Positions 34,604 to 44,800 of a stretch of DNA of 64,000 nucleotides are shown here, piece after piece (positions within the stretch are counted from its first letter, which is position 1; the number at the start of each line of letters is the position of its first letter). Source of the DNA: Prostheceraeus crozeri (taxonomy: Eukaryota; Platyhelminthes; Polycladida; Euryleptidae); NCBI GenBank assembly GCA_907163375.1, contig CAJQUW010014388.1, positions 412,167 through 476,166 on the forward strand, read 5' to 3'. The notes under the pieces are model-generated. The model was not told the origin of the DNA and made no database searches. It worked only from the letters and a program-made list of their open reading frames with translations. Made by a program: the position numbers and the translations under genes.

Positions 34604-35106
34604 GTAGTAACACATTTTGGATTATTTTGAAATGTAATTAAATTTTCTTTTGTTCTCCAGTCTACTACCATGAGACTGCTATTGTATAGATCTATATTTC
34701 AGTATGTAACATAATCTTTGATATTTAAGAATGATTCATGGAACTTAGTAGTAACACATTTTGGATTATTTTGAAATGTAATTAAATTTTCTTTTGTTCT
34801 CCAGTCTCATGGTAGTAGACTGACAATGTACAATTGTATGATAAGATTGATTGTTGTATTATTATATTTGATATTTAAGAATGATTCATGGAACTTAGTA
34901 GTAACACATTTTGGATTATTTTGAAATGTAATTAAATTTTCTTTTGTTCTCCAGTCTCATGGTAGTAGACTGACATTGTACAATTGTATGATAAGATTGA
35001 TTGTTGTATTATTATATTTGATATTTAAGAATGATTCATGGAACTTAGTAGTAACACATTTTGGATTATTTTGAAATGTAATTAAATTTTCTTTTGTTCT
35101 CCAGTC
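34604..35106. repeat. 150-bp tandem repeat array, split by a transposon
   Basis: The word GTAGTAACACATTTTGG begins copies at 34604, 34748, 34898 and 35048, a spacing of 144-150 bp. A further part-copy resumes at 37807-37876 beyond an inserted transposon. In the first copy a 21-bp segment bounded by CAGTCT and AGACTG is in the opposite orientation to that in the others. Confidence 0.88.
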
Positions 35107-35164
35107 CACAGTGGGTCAAAACCCCGCAAAACGGGACAAAACCTTCTCCTCGGCTATGAGCATC

Positions 35165-35470
35165 TGTTGATAAAAAACTTAACATGCATTCCGACTAAAT
35201 CGATAGCGCCGAATTTAATGGTAATATTTTCCCATAGCAACGGTTGCTAGGGAGCCTATTTCTGCATAGCAACCAGAAAACCATGTTAGATATAGATATT
35301 AAAACTGTATGTACAAAACTCGCTGTTGAGCTGCTATCACAAGATATAAAAACTTGACATGAATTCTAACTAAATCGATAGCGCCGGATTTAATGATGTT
35401 TTCCCTTAACAACGGCTGCTAGGGGGCCTATTTCTGCATAGCAACCAGAAAACTGTGTTAGATGCACCTT
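35165..35470. repeat. ~175-bp direct duplication within the Transib-like element
   Basis: Two imperfect tandem units share CTAAATCGATAGCGCCG, then GCATAGCAACCAGAAAAC. They lie in the left, non-coding end of the transposon. An (AAATC)n microsatellite follows at 35587-35618. Confidence 0.8.
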
Positions 35471-35607
35471 TGCGATTTTGTGTATAAAGCGTATTATATT
35501 CACTGACCGACACCATTCATGTAAAACCAATATTTTTGGAACAATTTTACTGTGTAGACTACAACATACGCACGGAAAATTTGATCAATCAATCAAATCA
35601 AATCAAA

Positions 35608-37041
35608 TCAAATCAAATGTAGCTCATTGGGCTCCTTTAGAAGGGAAAGTACATCTGATGACAAAGCCAATTTCCTTGTATTTCGATTATTGCGATAAGT
35701 TGCGATCAGGGGGTCCGAATTGCACAGCAACCTTCTCATGAAATCATTGTTTGCCGATGACCTTGATATCTTCCTCGGAAATTGTTCTCTGGAAATTAAA
35801 AAAAAGACTCTTTCATGCATCCGTAATAGCACAAGTATAATAATATTATTAACTAATTTCACAGACATTTTTAAGATTAAGAGCTCGTGCAGAAGCACAA
35901 CATGGCAATTTCGGAATTTCATCTATAGACATACCTGTATTTCTTGAAATATTTGGTTGAGGCCTCTTGCGCTTCTTCTGAGTACATCCCGAGAGGCAAA
36001 CTGCACACTTCTATGATTGCATGTCCGTGTAATAAGATTTTGTGTACTGATTGTGGCATGGGATACCATTTGTAATGTCGCGTGTAATATCTTGCTGTTT
36101 GAATGCAGTGCGATTTGAATTATTCTGAGTCTATGTCAAAGTTGCATGAAATTGTGATGAGGATGACATGTAGTTTTTCGAGTAGTGTGCGATCAATCTG
36201 TAGGATTTCGGAAGCTACATTCGACTTTTGGAACACTCTTCTCGTACTGTCGCCGTCATTTGACGTTCCAGACCCTCCTGTTCGAGGTTGATCAACTACA
36301 AGACCCATTCTCTCTCGGAATTGTTTCTGAATTTCTTTTTTCTCTCTTCTACAGAACGTTTCTCGGCCAATGTTCTTGCCTGACATTTTTTGATCGGCAA
36401 TTTGTATGCAATATGCAACACAGTTTCAAAAAATCGTATCCACGCATGCAGGATCGAAATCCCGCATCTAAGATTGCTGATGTCATAAGCCTTTTTTAAC
36501 ATGCATGGTTTCGCAGTAGTTGATAACTGGATTTTAGTATGAGAGCTAGAGCCTCTTTTGGACTGGTCTGGTGTTCATCAGAAATCAAATTTCTCACTTC
36601 TCTAGCTTTTTCAGTGTTCTGTTCGATTGTTAATCTCTTGCTTGATGCGTATAAGAGTTCGTTTGAAGAATATTCACTCACAATACCCGTGACCTTTCGA
36701 TTTTTTGTCCTGGTAGACGTCGACTCAAATTCTACAGAGGGTCTTCCACCCTTACTTGTATTACCGGCACCACTCTTGAATAGCATTTCAGAAAGCCAGG
36801 ATTCATTTTGTTTTAGAAAAACATCCTTCGTTCTATTTGCCTTCTGCCATCTAATGCGCACCTTGTACATGAATTCAGTAATGACCTTATCGATATCATC
36901 AGGAAGTTGTAAGTTTGTCGTGTCTTTAATGTGTTGTGTCAATTGTGTTATTGCGTTTTCGCTTTGAATAGATGTCTTGTTATCAAAAAGGTAGGATACC
37001 AGGCTTTTCCTATCCATACCGAATGGTGGTTCAATCTGAAA
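35608..37041 (-). pseudogene. RAG1/Transib-like transposase, core-deleted
   Basis: The N-terminal part (37017 to ~36500, after an acceptor near 37041) has GRPSVEFESTSTRTKNRK and SPKEALALILKSSYQLLR. This is followed almost at once by a C-terminal part (~36495-35935): LHAWIRFFETVLH, GLVVDQPRTGGSG, NDGDSTRR, WYPMPQSVHKILLHGHAII and LGMYSEEAQEASTKYFKKY. The last exon (35788-35608) reads EQFPRKISRSS, then LLCNSDPLI. These match a family of large invertebrate proteins whose C-terminus parallels RAG1 (NGNFARK..., FHKTLAHVPEII, ASEGNESGNK). The segment expected to hold the first two catalytic Asp is missing at ~36500; one in-frame stop and one frameshift lie in the C-terminal part. A 146-bp intron (35934-35789) keeps frame. 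Confidence 0.75.
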
Positions 37042-37806
37042 GAATAAAAATCTTAATTAGGTTTCTCGAAGCTTTTTTTACGAATTATCACTACAATTGA
37101 TATGCAGCTATAGTGTTGTGAGTAGTAGTTGTTGTGACTTGATGAAAGATTCACCTGAAACGCTGCTGCATTATCGTGTCACAAGCATCGGTATGGAATA
37201 ACGGATAGTGCTTACGGTTTGCGTGTAGCAGGGATTGGGTTCGAACTCAATGAGCAACAAAGACGATCAATCATTGTGGTATAAAACGTTAATAGGCACT
37301 GCTTGGCAGAATATTTCTTCGTAATATTGTTTGGTATACTGAATTACATATCTTAAAGGTAATTTAAGGACGGAATTCGACAGAACTCAGAAAGCGCATA
37401 GTTTTTATGAATTTTAGTACATTTAACTAATCAATTACACATGCTGTTTTAGAGAAAACTAAGTTTTGTCTACTAAAAAATAATGAGAGCCTCCATTTAA
37501 CCACTCCGATTTAAAGAATTAACACATATGTTGACTAAACTAAAGTAAAAAAATGATCAAAATGATCACTTACCAACTGATTTATGGATGAGATCTCCAG
37601 GACCCAATCTGTAAACTTCACGAACCGAAACGTAATTTGAATACAACAGACAGATTTAAAATATTGTAAAATCAAAACGATTCAAACAAGTGAACCAAAA
37701 CTTATGCATATGTGCTAGACAGAACATCTGTAACAATAAATACAATGATTCAAGAAGAATTTCAAAAATCTTTTTTTGAGGTTTTGCCAGCTTCTGACCC
37801 ACTGTG

Positions 37807-37958
37807 CAGTCTCATGGTAGTAGACTGACATTGTACAATTGTATGATAAGATTGATTGTTGTATTATTATATTTGATGCAAAATACACTGCCGTTGTTTG
37901 TATTTTTCTGTACAAGAAGTAGACATTATTACAGTTATTGGAATTTATTTCATTTAAA
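37807..37958. repeat. Resumed 150-bp repeat and short spacer
   Basis: The tandem repeat interrupted at 35106 continues here from CAGTCTCATGG to about 37876, followed by ~80 bp of AT-rich DNA before the next Polinton gene fragment. Confidence 0.8.
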
Positions 37959-38110
37959 ATGAATGATGAAAATCCGACAGTTATACTGAGTAATATAGGT
38001 GATATATTACCTCAGGTTAATAACATGACTGAGTTTTTAAAATTATACGACAAACAAACAACTACGTATTTCGATTTAAATAGAATTTCAGAAGATTGCA
38101 TTCAAAATAT
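37959..38110 (+). pseudogene. Adenain-like protease, N-terminal piece (Polinton)
   Basis: About 50 residues beginning MNDENPTVILSNIGDIL resemble the N-terminus of the Polinton cysteine protease. MTEFLKLYDKQTTTYFDL here lines up with INEFLISYGTQTTKNFDL of the complete-looking protease at 52768-53196. It is diverged and incomplete, a second protease-derived segment at the opposite end of the same element. Confidence 0.6.
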
Positions 38111-38130
38111 TTATTCAAAATATTTCTTTA

Positions 38131-38908
38131 AAAATGGAAGAAACAAAAGTGGAAGAAACCTCAACGGGGACGAAAATGGAAGAAACCACAAGAATATATC
38201 CTTCGTTATCATATGAACGTAGTTCTACTTTAATGGACATTGAAAAAATGAACAAAGAAAAACACAAAGATAGAGTTAGGTTATATGAAAGATAAGGAAT
38301 CTCAATTATTACTTAGACTAGAACATTATAAAAAATTAAGAAAGAGATGGAGTAAAGTTAAGAATGTAACACAAGGAATTGGCATATTCGTAACAATAAG
38401 TTTAGGTGCTTTAACAATTGTCATATCTTCAGGTGTTTTATTAATTCCAGTAGTTGCTACAGCTTTAACAGGTACGGGTGTTTTTGCAACTTCACTTGTT
38501 ACAATGTTAGATAAATCTTTAATAACTAAGAAACGAAAATCATTAAAAACTAAGCATTTACATATTAAAGAAGTCTATGACAACTTACACTACTACTTTC
38601 AAAGAGTATGTGATGATAATGTTATTACGTTAGATGAGATTGAAAAATTTGATCAAATAGTTAATGAAGTGAATCAAATATCATTTCAATTACAGTCAGA
38701 AAAAGTTGATGATAAGAATAAACAGGATGGCAAAATTTCGAGTGATGGTAAAATTTCTAATGAAGAAAATGACAAAATTTTTTTAGAAGAGCTAAAAACT
38801 TTAAGCGAAAATTTAAGCAAAACTTTATTAAACAAAACTTTAAACGAGAAAACTTCAAACGAAAAGATGCCAAACAACAAAGCAATAAAAAAATTATTTG
38901 TTCAGTAA
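38131..38908 (+). pseudogene. Polinton membrane protein, copy 2
   Basis: Relative of 6017-6652, with the same hydrophobic pair (VTQGIGIFVTISLGALTI; VIPVVATALTGTGVF) and charged tail. It points inward from the left TIR, as copy 1's points inward from its right TIR. Broken, about one break. A scrap of the same gene is at 53405-53515. Confidence 0.75.
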
Positions 38909-38961
38909 AATGTTTTTGCTGTATTCCAATGTTACCACAAAATTCAAATATTATATTTTAA

Positions 38962-39815
38962 AAATGGATAAAATTAGAGCTGATAATTTTAAAAGAATTA
39001 AACAATTAGAAGAGTTAATAAAACAAAAAAATATTATGAAAGAAAATCATCTTCAACATAGAATGATAAAAGCTGGTATTCAATCTGATATGTTTGAAAA
39101 AATGCAGCAAACCGAGCACGTAAAAATTGATTTTGAAAAAACTATGAAACCATTTAAAACTCTTGAAAAAGAACTTACAAATAATGATAAACAAATTGAT
39201 ATAACAGATCCAGAGCACAAAACTATATTAGATGACTATGGATTACTAGAATCAAACATTAATAAGAAATTACCAAAATCTATGCAATTTGAACATTCTA
39301 TTTCATTTATAGATGGAAAAACAATACCTAGATTTTATCTCGGACAAAAAGAAATATTTCCACAACCTTTTCGAGGTTTAATTTTTTCACCAGATAAATC
39401 TCCTTTTAATTTAGATAGAAATTTTGTTGATCTTTTAAGAGGAGCAGATTTAAAAAATTATGCTGTAGATGATCTTATAAAATATAAAGCTATGTTAGAT
39501 AGAGTTGGTGCAGTAAAATCTCTTAGACGTTATAAACAATTAGAAAATTTATTATCAACGGGAGTTAAAGTAGGAAAAGGTTTAAAACTGAAACAATTGT
39601 ATTCTTACCAGATGATCCACAAGAATTACTAAATAGATTAAATATTTTAATATCTGCAATAAAAGAAGGACATAATTCTAGTTTCAATGAAATCCATGCT
39701 ATATTGAAAAGACTGTTAGAAAAGAAGATTCTAAATAAAGAGGATTATAAAAGTATAACCGGACATCTCTGATGTCTTTAAGGGCTTCGCCCGTAGCTGA
39801 AATATGTTGTTTCTA
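38962..39815 (+). pseudogene. Conserved Polinton accessory protein, copy 2
   Basis: Relative of 3198-4034, beginning MDKIRADNFKRIKQLEELI and sharing LDRNFVDLLRGADLKNY. It is broken, about two breaks including a GC-rich hairpin insertion. Here it follows the membrane gene directly on the same strand, whereas in copy 1 it follows polymerase B: one boundary of the inverted cassette. Confidence 0.75.
39760..39795. repeat. GC-rich mini-palindrome insertion
   Basis: GACATC-TCT-GATGTC (39762-39776) and GGGC-TTC-GCCC (39782-39792). Copy 1 lacks this block between the same flanking words, so it is a clean ~37 bp insertion. Confidence 0.85.
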
Positions 39816-39822
39816 ATTTTTA

Positions 39823-40022
39823 TCTATGATTTTTATCTATGATTTTTATTTATGATTTTTATCTATGATTTTTATCTATGATTTTTATCTATGATTTTTA
39901 TCTATGATTTTTATCTATGATTTTTATCTATGATTTTTATCTATGATTTTTATCTATGATTTTTATCTATGATTTTTATCTATGATTTTTATCTATGATT
40001 TTCATCTACGATTTTTATCTAT
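39823..40022. repeat. 15-bp minisatellite
   Basis: About thirteen units of ATCTATGATTTTT-type sequence follow the accessory gene. Copy 1 has only a short AT-rich spacer here, so the array expanded in copy 2 alone. Confidence 0.92.
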
Positions 40023-40124
40023 AATATTTATTCAAAATTTTAACTAAAAAATGTGTTCAGCAGATTTATACAAAATTAATAATCATTTAGAAAATCTAAC
40101 AGAAATTTTGGGTTCATAAAAATT

Positions 40125-40839
40125 TAGTACGACGTTAAAAATTATAACAACTACTTCATCACACACTTGTAATTTAGAACCCATTCTACATTTGGAACAA
40201 AATAAAAATTATCAAATTGCATTGACTAGTTTCTCTACATTTAACACTATTCAAAACGTTATCAAAGATGTGAATGACCAATTTAGATATTCTACTGATA
40301 AAGGCAAAACATGGAAAATACAAACTTTTCTTCCTGGTTCTTACGAAGTTGAATCAATATCAAATGAAATTAAGAGATATTTAGGTATACCATTTAAAGA
40401 TAAGAAACAATTACATTTTGCAGTTGAACCGGCAGTTAATAAATTTTCTCTTACTTTAGACGAAAATCATCAAGTTGATTTTAATCATGATAGATCATTG
40501 TCAAAGCTATTAGGATTTAATAAACAAACCTATAGTCAAGGTTATCATTTAGGTGAGAAGATTCCAAAAATAACTGAAATAAATTCAATTGTTGTACATT
40601 GTGACATTATTGAAGAAGGATATATAAATGGTAAGTTGTCAAATTTAATATTCAGTTTTCCAGCTTTTACTGTACCCATTGGTTATAGATTAAATGTAAT
40701 TCCACAAACATTAATATATTTCCCTATTACAAGAAAAACTATTAACAACATTAACATTAGAATCACTGATGAAAAAGGACAAGAAATAAATTTTGGAGGT
40801 GAAGAGATTATGATAGATCTTTTGGTTCGGGAGGTATAA
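40125..40839 (+). pseudogene. Penton-like minor capsid protein, copy 2
   Basis: Nearly identical to 4141-4872, with the same beta-rich blocks and the same end (MIDLLVREV). Broken, about one break. It lies between the accessory gene and the ATPase, as in copy 1, so the internal order of the three-gene cassette is kept. Confidence 0.72.
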
Positions 40840-40915
40840 ACTTCCACGCGAAGCTAGAGAAGTTTAATTTTCTTCTTCTTCTTTTGAAATAAAAATAAAA
40901 TTTTTTTATTAAGAA

Positions 40916-41686
40916 ATGAGTGAAGTACTACCATTAAATAAAAAAAAACTTAAATTTAATCATCATCCAAATTTATCTAATAAAGTTTTGTCAGTTATTT
41001 GTGGAAGATCAGGTTGTGGTAAAACGTATCTATTGTTTAAAATTTTAACGACTCCAAATTTTTTGGATTATAACAATCTTATAATTTATACAACAACAGC
41101 AGAGCAACCCGTCTATCAATTTTTAAAATATGGATTTGAAAATAATCTTAAAAAAACGGCAATTGCTTCATTATTCAAAGAATATGAGAAATCTGAAGAT
41201 GAAGAAGAAATAAGTTCGTGGTGTGAAGAAGCAGCAAAAAATAATCAGTTAGTTGAAACCAATAAAAATAAGCATATAAAGATACAATTAATAGATGATA
41301 GTGGTAATATGCAAGATCCTAGTAAACTAGATAAAACAATGAAACATTGTGTAATTTTTGATGATTGTGTTAATGATAGAAATCAGTCAGTTCAGAGAAA
41401 TTATTTCACAAGAGGTAGACATAATAACTGTAGTGTATTTTATTTAACACAAAGTATGTATTCATTAGACGGAAGTGTTATTAGAAAGAATGCAAATATA
41501 TTTATATTATTTGAAATAAATTCAAGAAACTTAAGTGATCTGTTAAGAGATTTATGTGTAAGAAATAAAGATGAATTTAAACAATCGTGTAACAATGCTT
41601 GGTCAAAAGATAATGGATTTATCACAATTAATATTGATAAAAAAATTCATGATAGAGTTATAGAAGATTTGTTTACTGAGCAATAA
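40916..41686 (+). CDS. Packaging ATPase, Polinton copy 2
   Basis: 256 residues beginning MSEVLPLNKKKLKF. Walker A GRSGCGKT is at ~31-38 and Walker B in HCVIFDDCVND at ~140-150. The frame looks whole and differs from copy 1 by scattered substitutions. Here it runs head-on toward polymerase B, whereas in copy 1 both lie on the same strand. Confidence 0.9.
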   Translation: MSEVLPLNKKKLKFNHHPNLSNKVLSVICGRSGCGKTYLLFKILTTPNFLDYNNLIIYTTTAEQPVYQFLKYGFENNLKKTAIASLFKEYEKSEDEEEISSWCEEAAKNNQLVETNKNKHIKIQLIDDSGNMQDPSKLDKTMKHCVIFDDCVNDRNQSVQRNYFTRGRHNNCSVFYLTQSMYSLDGSVIRKNANIFILFEINSRNLSDLLRDLCVRNKDEFKQSCNNAWSKDNGFITINIDKKIHDRVIEDLFTEQ

Positions 41687-41689
41687 ATA

Positions 41690-41800
41690 ATAAAATTTTT
41701 ATTCTAGACTGATTTAAATAATAAAAGAAGTTTTTCTAGACTGATTTAAGTAATAAAAAAATTTTTTCTAGACGGATTTAAATAATAATAAATAAACTTT
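41690..41800. repeat. Short tandem repeat between ATPase and polB
   Basis: Three units of a TTTTCTAGACTGATTTAAATAATAAAA-type sequence lie between the two converging genes, near the second cassette boundary. Confidence 0.8.
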
Positions 41801-41809
41801 AAAAAGGTG

Positions 41810-44800
41810 AAGTAGTTATTCCATCAGGTAAAATTTTTCTTTTATCATCAAATGGATCTAATGCTAATTTATGTTCTTCTTTTAAATACATTTTATGTTT
41901 TTTGAATTAAGTCTATAATTACATGCTGTTTTTATTTCATTATTAAATAATGCATTTTTATAATCTTGAAATGTTATTTGATTAGCCACTGATGCCTTTG
42001 AAATTCCTTTTAATGTTTTATGTGTTTTAATATTATTAGTTGTATCATAACAGTAACATTTAGATTTTAAAAATATAGCTTCTGTTATGAAATCTTCATT
42101 TCCTTCTAATTCATCTTTTACTTTACATAAATCAGAAGGATGAATAATATCTTTTATTTTATTAATTTCTTTATCTAGTGAAGAACCATATGGTACTGTT
42201 AATTCTAAGAAAATAGAATCGGTATCTGTAAAGTGTAATTTATAGTTTTTGCCATAAGCAGGTGCTAAATAATCATATATAAATTTATACATAAATAGTT
42301 TAGCTAATTCTAATATAGTGAATCCAATAAAATTAAACTTATCATGTTTTACGCTAATTCGACGTAAATGTACAGCACATAGTTCATCACTAAATCTAGT
42401 AGTTCTTTTATATGTAGGTTTCCTTGTTAAATTTTGAAACCTATCTTTATAATAAACTATTTCAATATTTTGTCTATTAAGCACATTTTCTAAAGTCTTA
42501 CCATAAAATGCATTATTCATTAATTTGAAGAACACGTTTCCAAAATCATCTTTATTTCTTTTAGCTATTTTACGTTTTTCAATATTGAACTCTATATAAT
42601 TTTTTAACCATTTAGATTTTTGATAAAATAGTTTTCGATATATTTTGGTTAGAATCATTCCATGTTCTAAATACCAATCTAGCATTCTTCCTTCAACAAC
42701 ATACTTTCCTTTATTACTTTGTGTTAACATAAGTTTTTTTGTTGGTCTGTATTTCTTAGGAATTATAGATTTTTGATAATCTGAAAAATCTTCTATATTG
42801 GGAATTTTGTTTTCGGGACAGAAAGGAAAATATTTTGTTTTATCTTTTATTTCATCAGGATATACTAAATCAACTTCATATATATAACCATGATTATAAT
42901 TTCCATCATATGTTTTTTGATAATCTAGAATATTACACCATGACATTTCACCTGTTGGTAATTCTTGTATCATGTAAGTCCTTCTATATTTTGATTAAAC
43001 AATTTTATAAACTGATCACTTTCTTCTGGAGATAAAGGTTTCATTATTCCATAATCATCAGGATTTACTTTTTTATTGTAACACTGTACATAACGATTGC
43101 CTAAAACTGATGAAACTCCACCTCTAATTCCAGATTCAAAAAATAATAATTTATCATATGTATTTTCTTTATAATGTTTAAGTTTAACATTTGTATGTTT
43201 TAATCCTGCTAACCATGTTAAACCTGGTGTAGAATAACAATAACATGGATCGATTCCGTAATATTCTAAACACATATCACGAAAGTTTTCAAAAAGATCA
43301 GCTAGTATTAATACATCTATCTGAAGATATTTCATTGTATAATCATACATTGTTTTACAATTTAACTCTCTCCAATTCTTTTCAGCTTCTGCATAGTCTT
43401 CTTTAGATAATTGTGAATGTTTTAATGTTGATTTAAATTTATTTATTGGAGGAAGTTGTTTTTCTTCCATAATTTTATTCACAGAATTAAAATCTCCAGT
43501 TATGTACTCATGCGGAAATATTCCTTTCAAAGGTTTTAAATTATATTTATATAATATTTTACATTGTTCAGATTTCAAAGTTTTTCCCATAACATCTAAT
43601 GAATAAGGAGTAAAAAATCTAAATGTATCTAAAATTCTAATACAACCTAATTGCATTGAAAAATATTCTTCTTCTGTTTTACATAGTACATTTATTTGTT
43701 GTTGTTGTAATTTTTCAGATGAAAAAAATCTTTCATTACTAGATGGAAATCATATTTAAAACCATTGTAGAAATATAGAGGAACAAAGTTATATTTAAAT
43801 TTATTAGCATTAAGATTACAAGAATTATGTGCTGCACCTCTATATAATCCATTTAGATGATCATGATCTTTTACCTTATCAAGATATCTACCTCTGCCAT
43901 TTTTATAATTTTTTGTAAATTCTTTTCCACAGTAATAACAATTTGTTTCATTAACAAAATTAATTTTTTCTTTTTCTGTTAATGGAAGCATTGGTATATT
44001 TGTTTCAAGTAATTGTGAAAAGCGACCTTGTAATTCTTCTACTTTCTTTGTAAACATTTCTGAACTATCTTAACCAAGTATTGAAAATATTCTGATTTAA
44101 ATAATTCAGGATAATTTGAGTGAATGTACATTCCCCAACATAATGGTTTTGTTCAAATAAATACTTTTCTTTACTTTGCTCAGATGTACTTTTTTCATAA
44201 TTATCATTTTCAGAATTATCATTTTCAGAATTATCATTATCAGAATCGGGCGAAGCCCTGGAAGACATCTCCGATGCCCCGTGCTTTTGTGTCATACTAA
44301 CATTACATGCTTCAAAATCACAATAAATAGTAAAGGGTACTTTATTTTTCAAATACCATTTATTATATTCTAAATAATCATCTTTTGGAAATGTGTTTCT
44401 GACTGCTTCATTTTGTTGGCAATTCTCAAAATGTCTATTCATTTCTTCTAAAGTTCTAAAACTTGTCATACATTGAAGACAGGGAAAATTAGGATTATCT
44501 GAAGTTTTTGTAAATATAGAAACATCTTTACACAATATAAAATGACCCTGATAATATAATAGATTCGCTTGTGCTGGTTGCTTTGTTTGTTTTAATTTTT
44601 CAAATTTATCTTTATATATTTCATGTGTTTCATCAATTTCTTTTGTAAGATTAAATGTATTTCGATGAAAATTTTGATTTAATATTTGTAGCTGATAACT
44701 ATATTCTTTATCATATTGTTCTTTATATTGCTGTTGACATTTTTTTAAAGATTCATTTATTTTTTGATTGGTTTCATTTTCTTCACTATTTAATTCTTTA

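Larger units (their letters stand above)
35107..37806. mobile_element. Transib/RAG1-like DNA transposon, internally deleted
   Basis: A 2,700 bp insertion with inverted ends CACAGTGGGTCA ... TGACCCACTGTG and a perfect 5-bp target duplication CAGTC (35102-35106, 37807-37811). A CACWRTG-type end with 5-bp duplication is the signature of the Transib superfamily, the ancestor group of RAG1. CACAGTG is also the V(D)J recombination-signal heptamer. Both ends continue in parallel to GCAAAAC about 12 bp after the heptamer. The minus strand carries the N- and C-terminal parts of a transposase lacking its core. It inserted into a 150-bp repeat within Polinton copy 2. Confidence 0.85.

Noticed and set aside
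36539-36967. 142-codon plus-strand frame
   Set aside because: Antisense shadow of the RAG1-like transposase N-terminal segment.
37190-37260. Possible tRNA with GGGTTCGAACTCAAT
   Set aside because: No acceptor or anticodon stem forms and box A is poor; it is probably chance inside the transposon.
34604-37876. Repeats either side of a coding insert resembling LTRs
   Set aside because: The repeats are a 150-bp tandem array interrupted by a DNA transposon with its own ends and 5-bp duplication.
39823-40022. Regular short repeats resembling a CRISPR array
   Set aside because: Units are directly adjacent without spacers, and the context is an animal Polinton; it is a minisatellite.
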